DNA from: [Bacteroides] pectinophilus
GTDB lineage: Bacteria > Bacillota > Clostridia > Lachnospirales > Lachnospiraceae
Assembly (NCBI GenBank): GCA_025146925.1
Contig: CP102260.1
Location: 1,007,001 to 1,071,000, forward strand
DNA: 64,000 nt
Direction: 5' to 3'
Position numbers and translations under genes: made by a program. The notes under the pieces were generated by a model. The model did not search any database. It saw nothing but the letters and a program-made list of their open reading frames with translations, and was not told the DNA's origin. How positions within the stretch are numbered: the first letter of the stretch is position 1; every line of letters begins with the position of its first letter. Shown here in pieces: positions 1 through 7,078 of this stretch.

Positions 1-129
1 CTGCTTGCATATCTTGGCGTTAATTCAACAACAAGAGCAAGCTTTATGTTCTATAATACTGAGGAAGAGGCTGATGCATTTGTTAAGAGTGTTGCAAGCG
101 TAAGGGAGAGAATGGGATATGGAGAATAG
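1..129 (+). CDS. sufS: Cysteine desulfurase SufS, C-terminal end (partial)
   Basis: This frame is open from the window edge and stops at 127-129, giving the last 42 residues. The tail, with TTRASFMFYNTEEEAD followed by a short helix, is the usual C-terminus of SufS-type PLP cysteine desulfurases, which take sulfur from cysteine for Fe-S cluster assembly. The stop lies inside the start of sufU, an 11-bp overlap that implies translational coupling of the desulfurase with its acceptor. The catalytic part is outside the window. Confidence 0.8.
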   Translation: MLAYLGVNSTTRASFMFYNTEEEADAFVKSVASVRERMGYGE

Positions 130-544
130 AAGTTTTTATAACGAGATACTGACGGAGCACAACATACGTCCTGAATTCAAGCATGACCTTCCTGATGCGG
201 ATATCGTACTTGAAGGAGTTAATCCAAGCTGCGGAGATGATATATGGCTTAAGCTTAAGGTTGATGGTGATGTTATAACTGACGGAGCCTTTGTAGGCGA
301 CGGATGTGCAATATCACAGGCTTCTGCAGATATCATGCTTGGAATGGTTATCGGCAGGAAGAAGGAAGAGGCTCTTAAGATGGGCGAGATATTCATGAAG
401 ATGATAAAGGGCGAGGCAACAGAGGAGGAGATTGACAGCCTTGAAGAAGCTTCTGCACTTAAGGATATAGCTCATATGCCTGCCCGTGTAAAATGCGCAG
501 TGCTCGGATGGAGAACTCTCAAGGAGGCAATTCAGGAGAACTGA
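119..544 (+). CDS. sufU: SufU, Zn-dependent sulfur acceptor for SufS
   Basis: This 141-residue protein matches the SufU/IscU-like family in full length. It carries NPSCGDD (residues 36-42), GDGCAISQASADIM (61-74) and the late MPARVKCAVLGW motif (119-130). These supply the three cysteines and the aspartate that bind zinc in Firmicute SufU. SufU accepts persulfide sulfur from SufS for Fe-S assembly in the cytoplasm. It overlaps the end of sufS by 11 bp. A hairpin with a U-run follows at 623-666, so it is the last gene of the suf operon. Confidence 0.93.
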   Translation: MENRSFYNEILTEHNIRPEFKHDLPDADIVLEGVNPSCGDDIWLKLKVDGDVITDGAFVGDGCAISQASADIMLGMVIGRKKEEALKMGEIFMKMIKGEATEEEIDSLEEASALKDIAHMPARVKCAVLGWRTLKEAIQEN

Positions 545-622
545 TATTATTCAGGGGAAAAATGATTACAGAATAAGAAGCCCATATATATCAGACTACA
601 TTTAAATACGAACAATTTCCAC

Positions 623-666
623 AAATCTCCATAGAATAGTATAGAAAACAATATGGAGATTTTTTT
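623..666 (+). terminator. Terminator hairpin that also covers the cotJA ribosome binding site
   Basis: The 11-bp arms AAATCTCCATA (623-633) and TATGGAGATTT (652-662) pair perfectly around an 18-nt loop and run into TTTT just before the cotJA ATG at 667. The right arm contains GGAGA, the only plausible Shine-Dalgarno sequence for cotJA. A transcript reading through from suf would therefore terminate or hide that site. A transcript starting inside the loop would leave it free. Confidence 0.7.
630..637 (+). promoter_or_regulatory. Possible sigma-E-like -10 element for cotJ
   Basis: CATAGAAT differs at one position from the sigma-E -10 consensus CATACANT. It lies about 30 bp upstream of cotJA, and its predicted start falls inside the hairpin loop described at 623-666. 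The cotJ operon of Bacillus subtilis is sigma-E dependent. No convincing -35 element is seen at the usual spacing, so this is suggestive only. Confidence 0.3.
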
Positions 667-819
667 ATGGAAAGACAACAGATTCCACCATCAGCTCCGC
701 TTGCTATGGCATATGTGCCGTGGCAGGAATGGAACAGCCTGTTTGCTCTTGATGAAGCACTTCGCTGCGGTACGTTATTTAAAACTCTGTACAAACCATT
801 TATGGGAGGTGGCAGGTAA
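667..819 (+). CDS. cotJA: Spore coat-associated protein CotJA
   Basis: This 50-residue protein has the CotJA hallmarks: PLAMAYVPWQEWNSLF (residues 10-25), an acidic segment, then GTLFKTLYKPF (35-45). CotJA is a small inner-coat protein deposited by the mother cell with CotJB and CotJC. The ATG at 667 is chosen because the family motif begins right after it and GGAGA lies 7 bases upstream. It is the first gene of cotJABC, and cotJB starts one base after its stop. It is short enough to be missed by length-filtered gene calling. Confidence 0.9.
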   Translation: MERQQIPPSAPLAMAYVPWQEWNSLFALDEALRCGTLFKTLYKPFMGGGR

Positions 820-820
820 T

Positions 821-1282
821 ATGATGAATTCTAATATGAACCGCCGCAACGTGCAGTACAGACAGGACCGCCAGCCGATGCCGCAGCCGGCAGTACAGCC
901 ACAGTGCCAGCCTTCATGCCAGACATGTCCGGGAACATGTAATGATGGCAGCATGATGACGGGGAATAATGGTAATCCCCAGATGATGCCTGCCGGCGGA
1001 CCGGGACCTGAGAGAAGGCCGATGCCGGTACCTGACCACCAGACACTTATGAATGAGATATATCAGCTTGGCTTTGCAATTGTTGAGACAGTGCTTTATC
1101 TCGATACGCACCCGTCTGACGCTGATGCCCTTAACTATTATAATCAGATAAAGAGACGCTACAGCCATGTCATGGAGATGTATTCAAGAGAATACGGACC
1201 GCTTCTTAATACAAATGTTATGAATGACAACTACTGGAGCTGGGTGGCAACACCTATGCCTTGGGAAGTGGAGGGCTGTTAG
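821..1282 (+). CDS. cotJB: Spore coat protein CotJB
   Basis: The protein has 153 residues. The C-terminal 85 or so form the CotJB domain: LMNEIYQLGFAIVETVLYLD followed by THPSDADAL and a tyrosine-rich end with YWSWVATPMPWE. The N-terminal 65 residues are a low-complexity extension rich in Gln, Pro, Met and Cys, absent from the roughly 90-residue Bacillus protein. GGAGGT lies upstream of adjacent ATG codons at 821 and 824; 821 is used. It sits between cotJA and cotJC, and its stop overlaps the cotJC leader. Confidence 0.9.
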   Translation: MMNSNMNRRNVQYRQDRQPMPQPAVQPQCQPSCQTCPGTCNDGSMMTGNNGNPQMMPAGGPGPERRPMPVPDHQTLMNEIYQLGFAIVETVLYLDTHPSDADALNYYNQIKRRYSHVMEMYSREYGPLLNTNVMNDNYWSWVATPMPWEVEGC

Positions 1283-1284
1283 AT

Positions 1285-1494
1285 ATGTGGAATTATGAAA
1301 AAAGACTTGAATACCCTGTAAATATCAAGAATCCTGACCCGGCGATGGCAGCTATGGTAATAAGCCAGTACGGCGGCCCTGACGGTGAACTTGGAGCATC
1401 AATGCGATATCTGTCACAGAGATACACAATGCCATACAGGGAAGTGGCGGGAATATTGACTGATATAGGCACGGAAGAACCGGCGCCACAATGA
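1285..1494 (+). CDS. cotJC: CotJC, 5' part, interrupted by the prophage
   Basis: From the ATG at 1285 the frame encodes the N-terminus of the Mn-catalase-like coat protein CotJC (MWNYEKRLEYPVNIK, then QYGGPDGELGASMRYLSQRY). Homology holds through TDIGTEE, then changes abruptly to PAPQ and a stop at 1492-1494. The change coincides with the 14-bp prophage core at 1467-1480. The missing continuation, starting LAHLEMV, lies at 32661-33082 in the same phase. The cut falls in the family's conserved E..H..E metal-binding helix, so this 69-residue fragment should be inactive unless the element is excised. Confidence 0.93.
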   Translation: MWNYEKRLEYPVNIKNPDPAMAAMVISQYGGPDGELGASMRYLSQRYTMPYREVAGILTDIGTEEPAPQ

Positions 1495-1525
1495 TAACTG
1501 TGGCTCTGCTGCTGGGATTGAAGGC
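1467..1525. other. attL: core plus P' arm
   Basis: The core AGGCACGGAAGAAC (1467-1480) is shared with attR. The phage-side arm 1481-1525 ends in GATTGAAGGC (1516-1525). It is largely the reverse complement of the phage-side arm at the other end (32610-32646), including TGTGGCTCT against AGAGCCACA. Joined through the core, the two arms make a dyad whose exact centre is the GA dinucleotide at 1477-1478. That is the likely crossover dinucleotide for a serine integrase. Confidence 0.85.
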
Positions 1526-1541
1526 CTTTTTTTACCTGATT

Positions 1542-3149
1542 TCAGAATCTGAACTTAATCTCAAGCCTGAACGGAGGAGAATACCATCCACCTCTTTTAG
1601 CCATATCTCTATAATTTATACCATAATCTGAACAATTATCCGCCGTCAGCCTTACGGCACCAGGACGGGTATATATCATGTCATTTATTATCGCCTTAAG
1701 ATACTGATTCTTAATCTCAGCACTTGCGGCAGGATTCTGCAATGCATTAAGTGCGTCACCAAACTTCGCTATACGCTCCCGGTAGTCAACCGGATCCGGC
1801 GAATCCTTTCTTGCCTGCTTAAGAGCACGCTCAACCTCTGCTTTATCTTCTTTGACATGCTTGTTGAGCTTATCGAATATAGCCCGCGGCATACCTTCCA
1901 TTGAGTATACTTCCCATTGCTTTACTTCCTTGGCTTCAAGCGCTGTAAGCCGCGCCTCAAGGTCCGTGACAAGCGCTCTGTGTATATCCACTTCGTTAGC
2001 ATTATCATGCTTAACCTTAATCTTAAAATCATCTATGTAAGCAGTAAGCACCTTACAGATATAATCAATCAGCTCTTCATAGCCAATGCTTCCGCTCTTA
2101 CAATGCCGCTGGTCATCACATGACAGACGCAGGCTGCCGCGCCCATCATGCCGCAGGCTCATGCTGTAGCCGCAGGAGCAGTGCAGGATGGATGCAAACA
2201 CGTTGGACACCCTGGTATCGGGGCGGCACCGGTGGGAACGTCCCTGTCTGGCAAGTGCGGCGTGGAACAGCTCTTCACTTATGATAGCTTCATGGCGTCC
2301 ATCGAATATAAGCATGTTCTCATTCCAGGGGCGTGTCTTATAGACCTCCTGATTATCAACAACAGTTATTGTCTTGCGCCGGTTCCATACAACCTTGCCA
2401 ATGTAATGATAGTTGCGGAGAATATCCTTAATAACGGCAGGGTTCCAATGAGCATTGTGCAGCGGATGTATCCCAAGGCTGTCAAGGTGGTTGGCAATAC
2501 GCTGTGCGCCCCAGTCTTTGTTGACATACAGCTCATATATAAGGCGCACTACGTCAGCCTGCTCCTTATTGACTGCAAGGGTAGGGCAGTTCTTCTTGCC
2601 AATGCGGATTACAGCCCTGTCATATCCGTATGGAGGCTTTGAGCCGAGATAGTTACCCTCCTGAACAGACTGCAGGCGCCCACGCGCCTGTATCTTCTTA
2701 AAGTATTCAAGGTATTCGTTGCCACGCTTAAGCTCACGTTCAAATATATCACGGTCCCACTCATCCCTTAAGTCATATGTCTTCATGGGAGTTATTACCT
2801 GCGTATTAGTGTATCTTAAGAGCTTCATAAGCCTTCCGGCATCTTCAAGGTCACCACGGCTCAGACGCTGCACATCAACAACAAGAACGGCACGTATATC
2901 CGGTGATTCAATGGCACGGAGCAGACGGAGCATCTCTGGGCGGCCGTCTATAGTCTCGGAGGATGCCACTTCCCTGTACACGTTGCAATCAGGTACCGGA
3001 GCACCGAAGTGATTAACTGCAAAGTCACGCAGCATGTGCTCATGCTTCTCAAGCACCTCTTCAATTGTCATGTTAGGGTCATCAGAACGGGACTTACGAA
3101 GATACTGTATAACCTCTTCCGGCCTGAATGAGATATCATAACTGTTCAT
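1542..3149 (-). CDS. Large serine recombinase (prophage integrase/excisionase)
   Basis: This 535-residue large serine recombinase cuts and rejoins attachment sites. The N-terminal resolvase domain (about 1-150) has YLRKSRSDD with the likely nucleophile S20, and DVQRLSRGD. It is followed by the recombinase domain with KPPYGYDR (about 175) and repeated helical DNA-binding segments. Then comes a zinc ribbon with HCSCG and a later paired-cysteine SCDDQRHC (about 340-370), a charged coiled coil (about 390-440) and a C-terminal tail. AAGGAGG precedes the ATG. The stop lies 62 bp from the attL core. Without a recombination directionality factor such enzymes normally integrate only; no obvious candidate factor is recognisable here. 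Confidence 0.93.
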   Translation of the reverse strand: MNSYDISFRPEEVIQYLRKSRSDDPNMTIEEVLEKHEHMLRDFAVNHFGAPVPDCNVYREVASSETIDGRPEMLRLLRAIESPDIRAVLVVDVQRLSRGDLEDAGRLMKLLRYTNTQVITPMKTYDLRDEWDRDIFERELKRGNEYLEYFKKIQARGRLQSVQEGNYLGSKPPYGYDRAVIRIGKKNCPTLAVNKEQADVVRLIYELYVNKDWGAQRIANHLDSLGIHPLHNAHWNPAVIKDILRNYHYIGKVVWNRRKTITVVDNQEVYKTRPWNENMLIFDGRHEAIISEELFHAALARQGRSHRCRPDTRVSNVFASILHCSCGYSMSLRHDGRGSLRLSCDDQRHCKSGSIGYEELIDYICKVLTAYIDDFKIKVKHDNANEVDIHRALVTDLEARLTALEAKEVKQWEVYSMEGMPRAIFDKLNKHVKEDKAEVERALKQARKDSPDPVDYRERIAKFGDALNALQNPAASAEIKNQYLKAIINDMIYTRPGAVRLTADNCSDYGINYRDMAKRGGWYSPPFRLEIKFRF

Positions 3150-3196
3150 ATTGCATCCTCCTTCTTAAAAGTATGAAAAAAGGGTATAAAAAATAC

Positions 3197-3322
3197 GCCT
3201 ACTTGCAAGCCGGGCGCATTATATGATACAATATGCAATGTGTTTGGGTATTGTATCAGGCTCCGGCTTGGTAGATATCGGTAAAGCTCTTGTGTTGGTA
3301 GCACAGGGGCTTTTATTATATT
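3197..3322 (+). ncRNA. Candidate structured small RNA antisense to the recombinase leader
   Basis: Nested inverted repeats occupy 3199-3274: CTAC/GTAG outside, CAAGCCGG (3206-3213) with CCGGCTTG (3263-3270), and TGATACAATA (3224-3233) with TATTGTATCA (3249-3258). A clear plus-strand intrinsic terminator follows: a 12-bp stem 3283-3294 with 3302-3313, then TTTTATTATATT. A weak promoter-like TTCTTA-N17-TATAAA (3162-3190) would start transcription near 3197. No ORF fits. It could instead be an operator and leader for the recombinase on the other strand. Confidence 0.4.
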
Positions 3323-3364
3323 ACCCTATTTGCTAATGTTCTACATATGAAAAAGCAACAGTTA

Positions 3365-4969
3365 CTATTCTTCATCATCTTCATCATCAATAGAATATGA
3401 ATTAGTATAATTCGAGTCAGATGAAAGTGATTGATGGTATTCACCGGCAATCATTGTTTTATTAAATTCTGCTGTTGGCTCTATTTCCTCAACTATTTTT
3501 TCAAGTTCATCTATAGATATCTTGAAAAATTCTTTGCGCATATTAACTTTATTTACACGTCTGTCATTAAGAATTTCATGCATTTTATTTTCAAGAGCAA
3601 CAGCATCTTGAGAAAATATAAAGCTGTGTACATCGAATTTGAATGGAACACTCGCATTTCCTAGTTCATTGATTCTATCCTGAGGCTCAAGTCTACGTGT
3701 CATACCCACTTTAAAGATATCTTCACCAAAGGAACCTAAGTTACTGATTATATAAACAGTACCAGCCTTACCATTTTGCAGATTAGTAATTTCATGTTTT
3801 TTTACAACAACTTCGCCTAATTGTAATTGTAGTTCAAGAATCCTTGCTTTAAGTTTATCAATTTCGGATGAATCGGTTGCAGAAGATATAGTATCTTGTA
3901 ATTTACTGATTTCGGTGTTGAACTTTTGTTCCTCTCGTAAAATACGTTTTTTCTCTTGTTCGAGGGCTTTGCGTTCTTCGACTTCTTGGCGCATTTGTTC
4001 TTTAAGAGCCATTTGCTCTTGTTTAGCTTGTTCACGTTTAACATAGTAATTGTATTCTATTTTAACTGCATTAATAAAAAGATATTCGATTTCTCCTATG
4101 AACTTTGTAAGCGTTCCGGCAATAGTTTGATTGCCTTCACCAGCAATTTTGAGATATTTTGCAGAGATATTTTTTACATGTTCAATTGATGTATCAAGTT
4201 TTTCATATTTTAATGCATATAAAACATTCTGTAATTCCGCTCTTAATGCTATAACCATTAAGTCATAAATTGATTTATTAGCTTTAGTAGTGTATCTATT
4301 TGAATATTGCTGCAGAAGATTGTCTATAAGTTTTTCGTTATCCTTATAAGCTTTTCTTAAACTCTTTACATCCATACAATGTAACTTAAGTGTTACTGAT
4401 GGGGAAATTTCTTCAATATCTTCTAAATCTTTGGCGCTTAATAAGCAATTATTATAAGGAATTTGCAATGCTAAAAAGTTATCAAATGCATATGAACAAC
4501 TTTTGTACAGTTCGTTGCAACGTGATATTTTATGTTGCTGAGAAGCAACAGACCTTTTTAGTTTGTCATCTTGTTGTTGCAGTTCACTTATTTCCGTCCT
4601 TAATTTATCGATTAAGACATTATTGCTTTGTATTTCATTATTAAGCAAAGCAAGATTTGCATTTGCATTACTTTCTGCAGATGCAATTTTTACAGCGGAT
4701 TCTTGCTCCATTTGCTCAATCATTCTCTTTGTTTCTATATATTCAGTTGTACCAATTTCATCACAAGTTCTTCTCATTTCAGAATTTTCTTGTAACAATT
4801 GATTATTCTGAATAAGTGTCTGAGTAAATAGTTTTTGTTGTTGCTTATCATTTACAGCCTTTATGATAAGAAGAATAATACCTATAATAGGCGGAATGAT
4901 AAGAAACCAAAATGCACATAAAAGTGCAATAAACCAAGTGCTTAAGTACCATTTGTTTTTTGTGTTCAT
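3365..4969 (-). CDS. Membrane-anchored DUF4041/GIY-YIG nuclease, SNIPE-like antiphage protein
   Basis: The 534-residue protein has an N-terminal hydrophobic segment (about 8-37) and a long coiled coil (about 45-145). A DUF4041-like helical region with a second Lys/Glu-rich coil follows, up to about 395. A C-terminal GIY-YIG nuclease domain of the T5orf172/Mug113 type spans about 404-500: GTVYIIS, IFKVGMTRR and an ALENKMH glutamate. This matches the domain order of the E. coli defence nuclease SNIPE, which sits at the membrane and cuts incoming phage DNA. Prophage location fits a superinfection-exclusion role, which is inference. The gene is visibly more AT-rich than its neighbours, suggesting a separately acquired cargo gene. 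Confidence 0.75.
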   Translation of the reverse strand: MNTKNKWYLSTWFIALLCAFWFLIIPPIIGIILLIIKAVNDKQQQKLFTQTLIQNNQLLQENSEMRRTCDEIGTTEYIETKRMIEQMEQESAVKIASAESNANANLALLNNEIQSNNVLIDKLRTEISELQQQDDKLKRSVASQQHKISRCNELYKSCSYAFDNFLALQIPYNNCLLSAKDLEDIEEISPSVTLKLHCMDVKSLRKAYKDNEKLIDNLLQQYSNRYTTKANKSIYDLMVIALRAELQNVLYALKYEKLDTSIEHVKNISAKYLKIAGEGNQTIAGTLTKFIGEIEYLFINAVKIEYNYYVKREQAKQEQMALKEQMRQEVEERKALEQEKKRILREEQKFNTEISKLQDTISSATDSSEIDKLKARILELQLQLGEVVVKKHEITNLQNGKAGTVYIISNLGSFGEDIFKVGMTRRLEPQDRINELGNASVPFKFDVHSFIFSQDAVALENKMHEILNDRRVNKVNMRKEFFKISIDELEKIVEEIEPTAEFNKTMIAGEYHQSLSSDSNYTNSYSIDDEDDEE

Positions 4970-5060
4970 AAGATTCTCCCTTTATTCTTTATGTGCTAAG
5001 GTTTCAATTAATTCGACGGATATTTTTTTATCAAAATCACCATTAATTATATACAGGAAA

Positions 5061-5074
5061 TTGCACCGGTTTAA
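5061..5074. repeat. Degenerate copy of the TTGCACCGGTGCAA palindrome
   Basis: TTGCACCGGTTTAA matches the prophage's recurring 14-bp palindrome at 12 of 14 positions. It lies between the repressor gene and the GIY-YIG nuclease gene, upstream of the latter. It may be a decayed or half site, or chance. Confidence 0.3.
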
Positions 5075-5159
5075 CCCCAAACAATTCTCCCATAGCTTTC
5101 TGTGTAAGCCAGAATGACTCATCGTAGTATGCACATTTATACCTCATAAATAACGAATA

Positions 5160-5795
5160 TCAGAACTTCCCTCTCAGCTCAACAACCTTACCGATAATTC
5201 TGACGGGCTTTGTCTGCACGTCCATATCAGAGAAGAACATAGGCTTGTATGAAGGATTGTTTGATATAAGCTCAATGCCGTCCTTGTATTTTCTCAGGCG
5301 CTTGCAGGTGGCATCATCACCATTCACCATAGCAATAATAACATCGCCATTCTCGGCTTCATCCTGTTTGCGGACAATTACGACATCACCGTCCATAATA
5401 CGAGGCTCCATTGAGTTGCCTTTTATCTTAAGAGCAAAGAAGTCGCCTGTTTTAGCCATCTCTTCAGGAATCTCTTCGGTGTCTATAATATCGGTTGTAG
5501 CCTCTATTGGTATGCCGGCTGCTACGCGGCCAAGGACGTTGATTACAACTCCTTTGTGGCCTTGCGGCGTATGTTCAGTTTGTGAATTATGTTCATCCCA
5601 TCCCATTAGTTCACCGGGTGATACTTTTAATGCTTTAGCAAATTCTCTGATTTTTGATTCTGAAATATCTACCTCGCCTTTTTCAATTTTAGCAATAGAA
5701 GACCTGTCTCGATATCCAGTAAGTTCGGCTAACGTATCTTGAGACATTTTAAGCTCAATACGTCGTTCCCTGATGTTTTTATATAAGTTGAGCAT
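5160..5795 (-). CDS. Phage repressor, XRE HTH plus S24/LexA-like autoprotease
   Basis: This 211-residue CI-type repressor has an N-terminal helix-turn-helix (about 4-62; KMSQDTLAELTGY) and a C-terminal S24 peptidase domain. The cleavage pair A93-G94 sits in GRVAAGIP. The catalytic serine is S128 (KGNSMEP) and the lysine K165 (ATCKRL). It should hold the prophage silent and be inactivated by RecA-stimulated self-cleavage after DNA damage. GGAAGGAG before the ATG at 5795 sets the start, rather than the further upstream ATG at 5837. It is divergent from the Cro-like gene across a region with operators and back-to-back promoters. Confidence 0.9.
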   Translation of the reverse strand: MLNLYKNIRERRIELKMSQDTLAELTGYRDRSSIAKIEKGEVDISESKIREFAKALKVSPGELMGWDEHNSQTEHTPQGHKGVVINVLGRVAAGIPIEATTDIIDTEEIPEEMAKTGDFFALKIKGNSMEPRIMDGDVVIVRKQDEAENGDVIIAMVNGDDATCKRLRKYKDGIELISNNPSYKPMFFSDMDVQTKPVRIIGKVVELRGKF

Positions 5796-5827
5796 AAGCA
5801 GAACTCCTTCCATCTGATTGTAAGTAC

Positions 5828-5856
5828 ATAATAGCATGATGTGTAAAATAATTCAA
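5828..5856 (-). promoter_or_regulatory. Repressor promoter
   Basis: Read on the minus strand, TTGAAT (5851-5856) and TATTAT (5828-5833) are separated by exactly 17 bp, with TGC just before the -10. It drives the repressor gene, with a leader of about 25 nt. Confidence 0.6.
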
Positions 5857-5874
5857 CAAAATTATTAAAAAGTG

Positions 5875-5903
5875 TTGACAGAAATTCACAGCGGTGATAT
5901 AGT
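5875..5903 (+). promoter_or_regulatory. Rightward early promoter
   Basis: TTGACA (5875-5880) and TATAGT (5898-5903) are 17 bp apart. The -10 abuts a 15-bp operator-like dyad at 5902-5916, and a TTCAC half site lies in the spacer at 5885-5889. Repressor binding there would block RNA polymerase directly. Confidence 0.75.
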
Positions 5904-5916
5904 GAATTTAGTTCAC
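5902..5916. promoter_or_regulatory. Operator-like dyad GTGAATTTAGTTCAC
   Basis: The 15-bp imperfect dyad has GTGAA/TTCAC ends and overlaps the early promoter's -10. The same motif recurs as a perfect palindrome at 6139-6153. This is the expected arrangement for repressor/Cro binding sites. Confidence 0.65.
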
Positions 5917-5934
5917 GGAAGGGAGGTTATAATT

Positions 5935-6135
5935 TTGGCAAATGTGGAACTGTTAAAAAAGAAAATGGAAGAATCTGGAATGACTGTATCGGCCATAGCT
6001 GACAAGTCCGGAATCCTAAGAGAAACGTTGTACAATAGAATGAAAACTGGCAACTTTTATGCATCAGAAATTGTCTCGCTCACAAGAGTATTACGACTCA
6101 CACGAAAAGAAAGAGACGAAATTTTTTTACCATAA
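5935..6135 (+). CDS. Cro-like small HTH regulator
   Basis: This 66-residue protein is almost entirely a helix-turn-helix domain (MTVSAIADKSGILRETLYNRM). It is the first rightward gene after the divergent promoter region, the position of Cro. A TTG start at 5935 is preferred because GGGAGG lies 8 bp upstream and initiation there removes an unconserved N-terminus; the frame also contains an ATG at 5872 that overlaps the promoter. It probably competes with the repressor for the GTGAA/TTCAC operators. Confidence 0.7.
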   Translation: MANVELLKKKMEESGMTVSAIADKSGILRETLYNRMKTGNFYASEIVSLTRVLRLTRKERDEIFLP

Positions 6136-6138
6136 TAC

Positions 6139-6153
6139 GTGAATTAAATTCAC
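6139..6153. promoter_or_regulatory. Second operator-like palindrome GTGAATTAAATTCAC
   Basis: The 15-bp palindrome is perfect around a central A and lies just after the Cro-like gene and before the next Shine-Dalgarno sequence. It shares GTGAA/TTCAC ends with the operator at 5902-5916. Its intragenic-operon position suggests a roadblock or looping site. Confidence 0.55.
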
Positions 6154-6178
6154 ACAAAGCAGAAAGGAGGGTGAAAGG

Positions 6179-6373
6179 ATGCAGAAAAGAACAGAAAAAG
6201 TAGCTTTTAAGGATGAAAGCAAGAGGGTAAAGAAGATATACCGGAAGCCGGCAATTATCAGAATGCCAGCCTCCGGAAAAGTAGATGCAGACAGAGTGGT
6301 TGAAAATCTTACTCATCAAATTCAAGAACATCTGTCAGAACTGAATGAAGGAATAAGCCATGACAATGAATAA
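6179..6373 (+). CDS. Small basic phage protein, unknown
   Basis: The 64-residue frame opens at an ATG with AAAGGAGG 8 bp upstream. The N-terminal half is strongly Lys/Arg-rich and the C-terminal half is a predicted helix. I do not recognise the family. It is the first gene after the Cro-like regulator and overlaps the next gene by 14 bp, so it is part of the early operon. Confidence 0.6.
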   Translation: MQKRTEKVAFKDESKRVKKIYRKPAIIRMPASGKVDADRVVENLTHQIQEHLSELNEGISHDNE

Positions 6374-6650
6374 AAAGGAATTTTTCAAAACCGAATTCGG
6401 AGCAGAACTTGAATGCACAGTGAAAGCCCTGAATATTGCACTTGAAGAAAGAGCAAAGTGTGGAAACCATAATTTCCAGGAAATAAGGAAAGCGAGCAAA
6501 GCAATAAATGAGCTAATGGCCAGGCTGGATGTTTATAAGCAGGGGCTCAGAACATTCTACGGATTGGATTTGCATTTCACCCGCACAGATGAATATTTTG
6601 GGCTATGCACAGAAGATGAAAGCTATTACCTGATGAAAGAAAAATATTAA
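6360..6650 (+). CDS. Hypothetical early phage protein
   Basis: The 96-residue mostly helical protein overlaps the previous gene; a second ATG at 6366 is an alternative start. It has no recognisable domain. It resembles small early-region proteins of Lachnospiraceae siphophages in size and position only. Confidence 0.6.
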   Translation: MTMNKKEFFKTEFGAELECTVKALNIALEERAKCGNHNFQEIRKASKAINELMARLDVYKQGLRTFYGLDLHFTRTDEYFGLCTEDESYYLMKEKY

Positions 6651-6722
6651 GGTGAAGGTAAGGCGAGTAACACAGACACGCTGTACCGCATAGGATACAG
6701 CAGAACATGAAAGGAGAACGGC

Positions 6723-6872
6723 ATGGAGAGAGTAATAGAACTTGAAGGTTGTACTGTAGTGCTGAACACTCCGGATATATCAGATGAGGAGAGAGCTAAA
6801 CGCCGCAAGGCATTTGAGGAGGCAACAGCGAGATTCCTTATCAGGGTCGAAGAGGAGATGAGCAGGAAATGA
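6723..6872 (+). CDS. Small phage protein, 49 residues
   Basis: The ATG at 6723 follows AAAGGAG and the frame encodes a short acidic, helical peptide (NTPDISDEERAKRRKAFEEA). The stop overlaps the next start as ATGA at 6869-6872, a common coupled arrangement. It is below usual length cut-offs. Function unknown. Confidence 0.6.
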   Translation: MERVIELEGCTVVLNTPDISDEERAKRRKAFEEATARFLIRVEEEMSRK

Positions 6873-7078
6873 TAGAAATTCACGAAGGCACTGCTGAAAG
6901 ACTAAAAGTCAGAAGCAGAGAACAGAGCGGCGATTTGACATTAAGGATTGAAACTGAGGCAGAGAATCAGGTGAACGCCCGCAGACTTTTAAGAAAGATA
7001 AGTGCGGCAATCCATAAGGAGGAACGCCGCACTAGAACGAGAATTTGTTATGAAATCAGTTGTCAGTTTTATCGATAA
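6869..7078 (+). CDS. Hypothetical phage protein
   Basis: The 69-residue Arg/Glu-rich protein is translationally coupled to the preceding 49-residue gene through ATGA. Its 3' end overlaps the opposing gene at 7056-7274 by 23 bp. No recognisable domain. Confidence 0.45.
   Translation: MIEIHEGTAERLKVRSREQSGDLTLRIETEAENQVNARRLLRKISAAIHKEERRTRTRICYEISCQFYR

Noticed and set aside
653-820. In-frame extension of cotJB upstream to an ATG at 653
   Set aside because: The extension overlaps cotJA in another frame, lies in the hairpin and has no homology; GGAGGT at 805-814 serves the start at 821.
1285-1494. Treating the left cotJC part as a plain degenerate pseudogene
   Set aside because: All coding on both sides is intact and in phase; only the prophage interrupts it.
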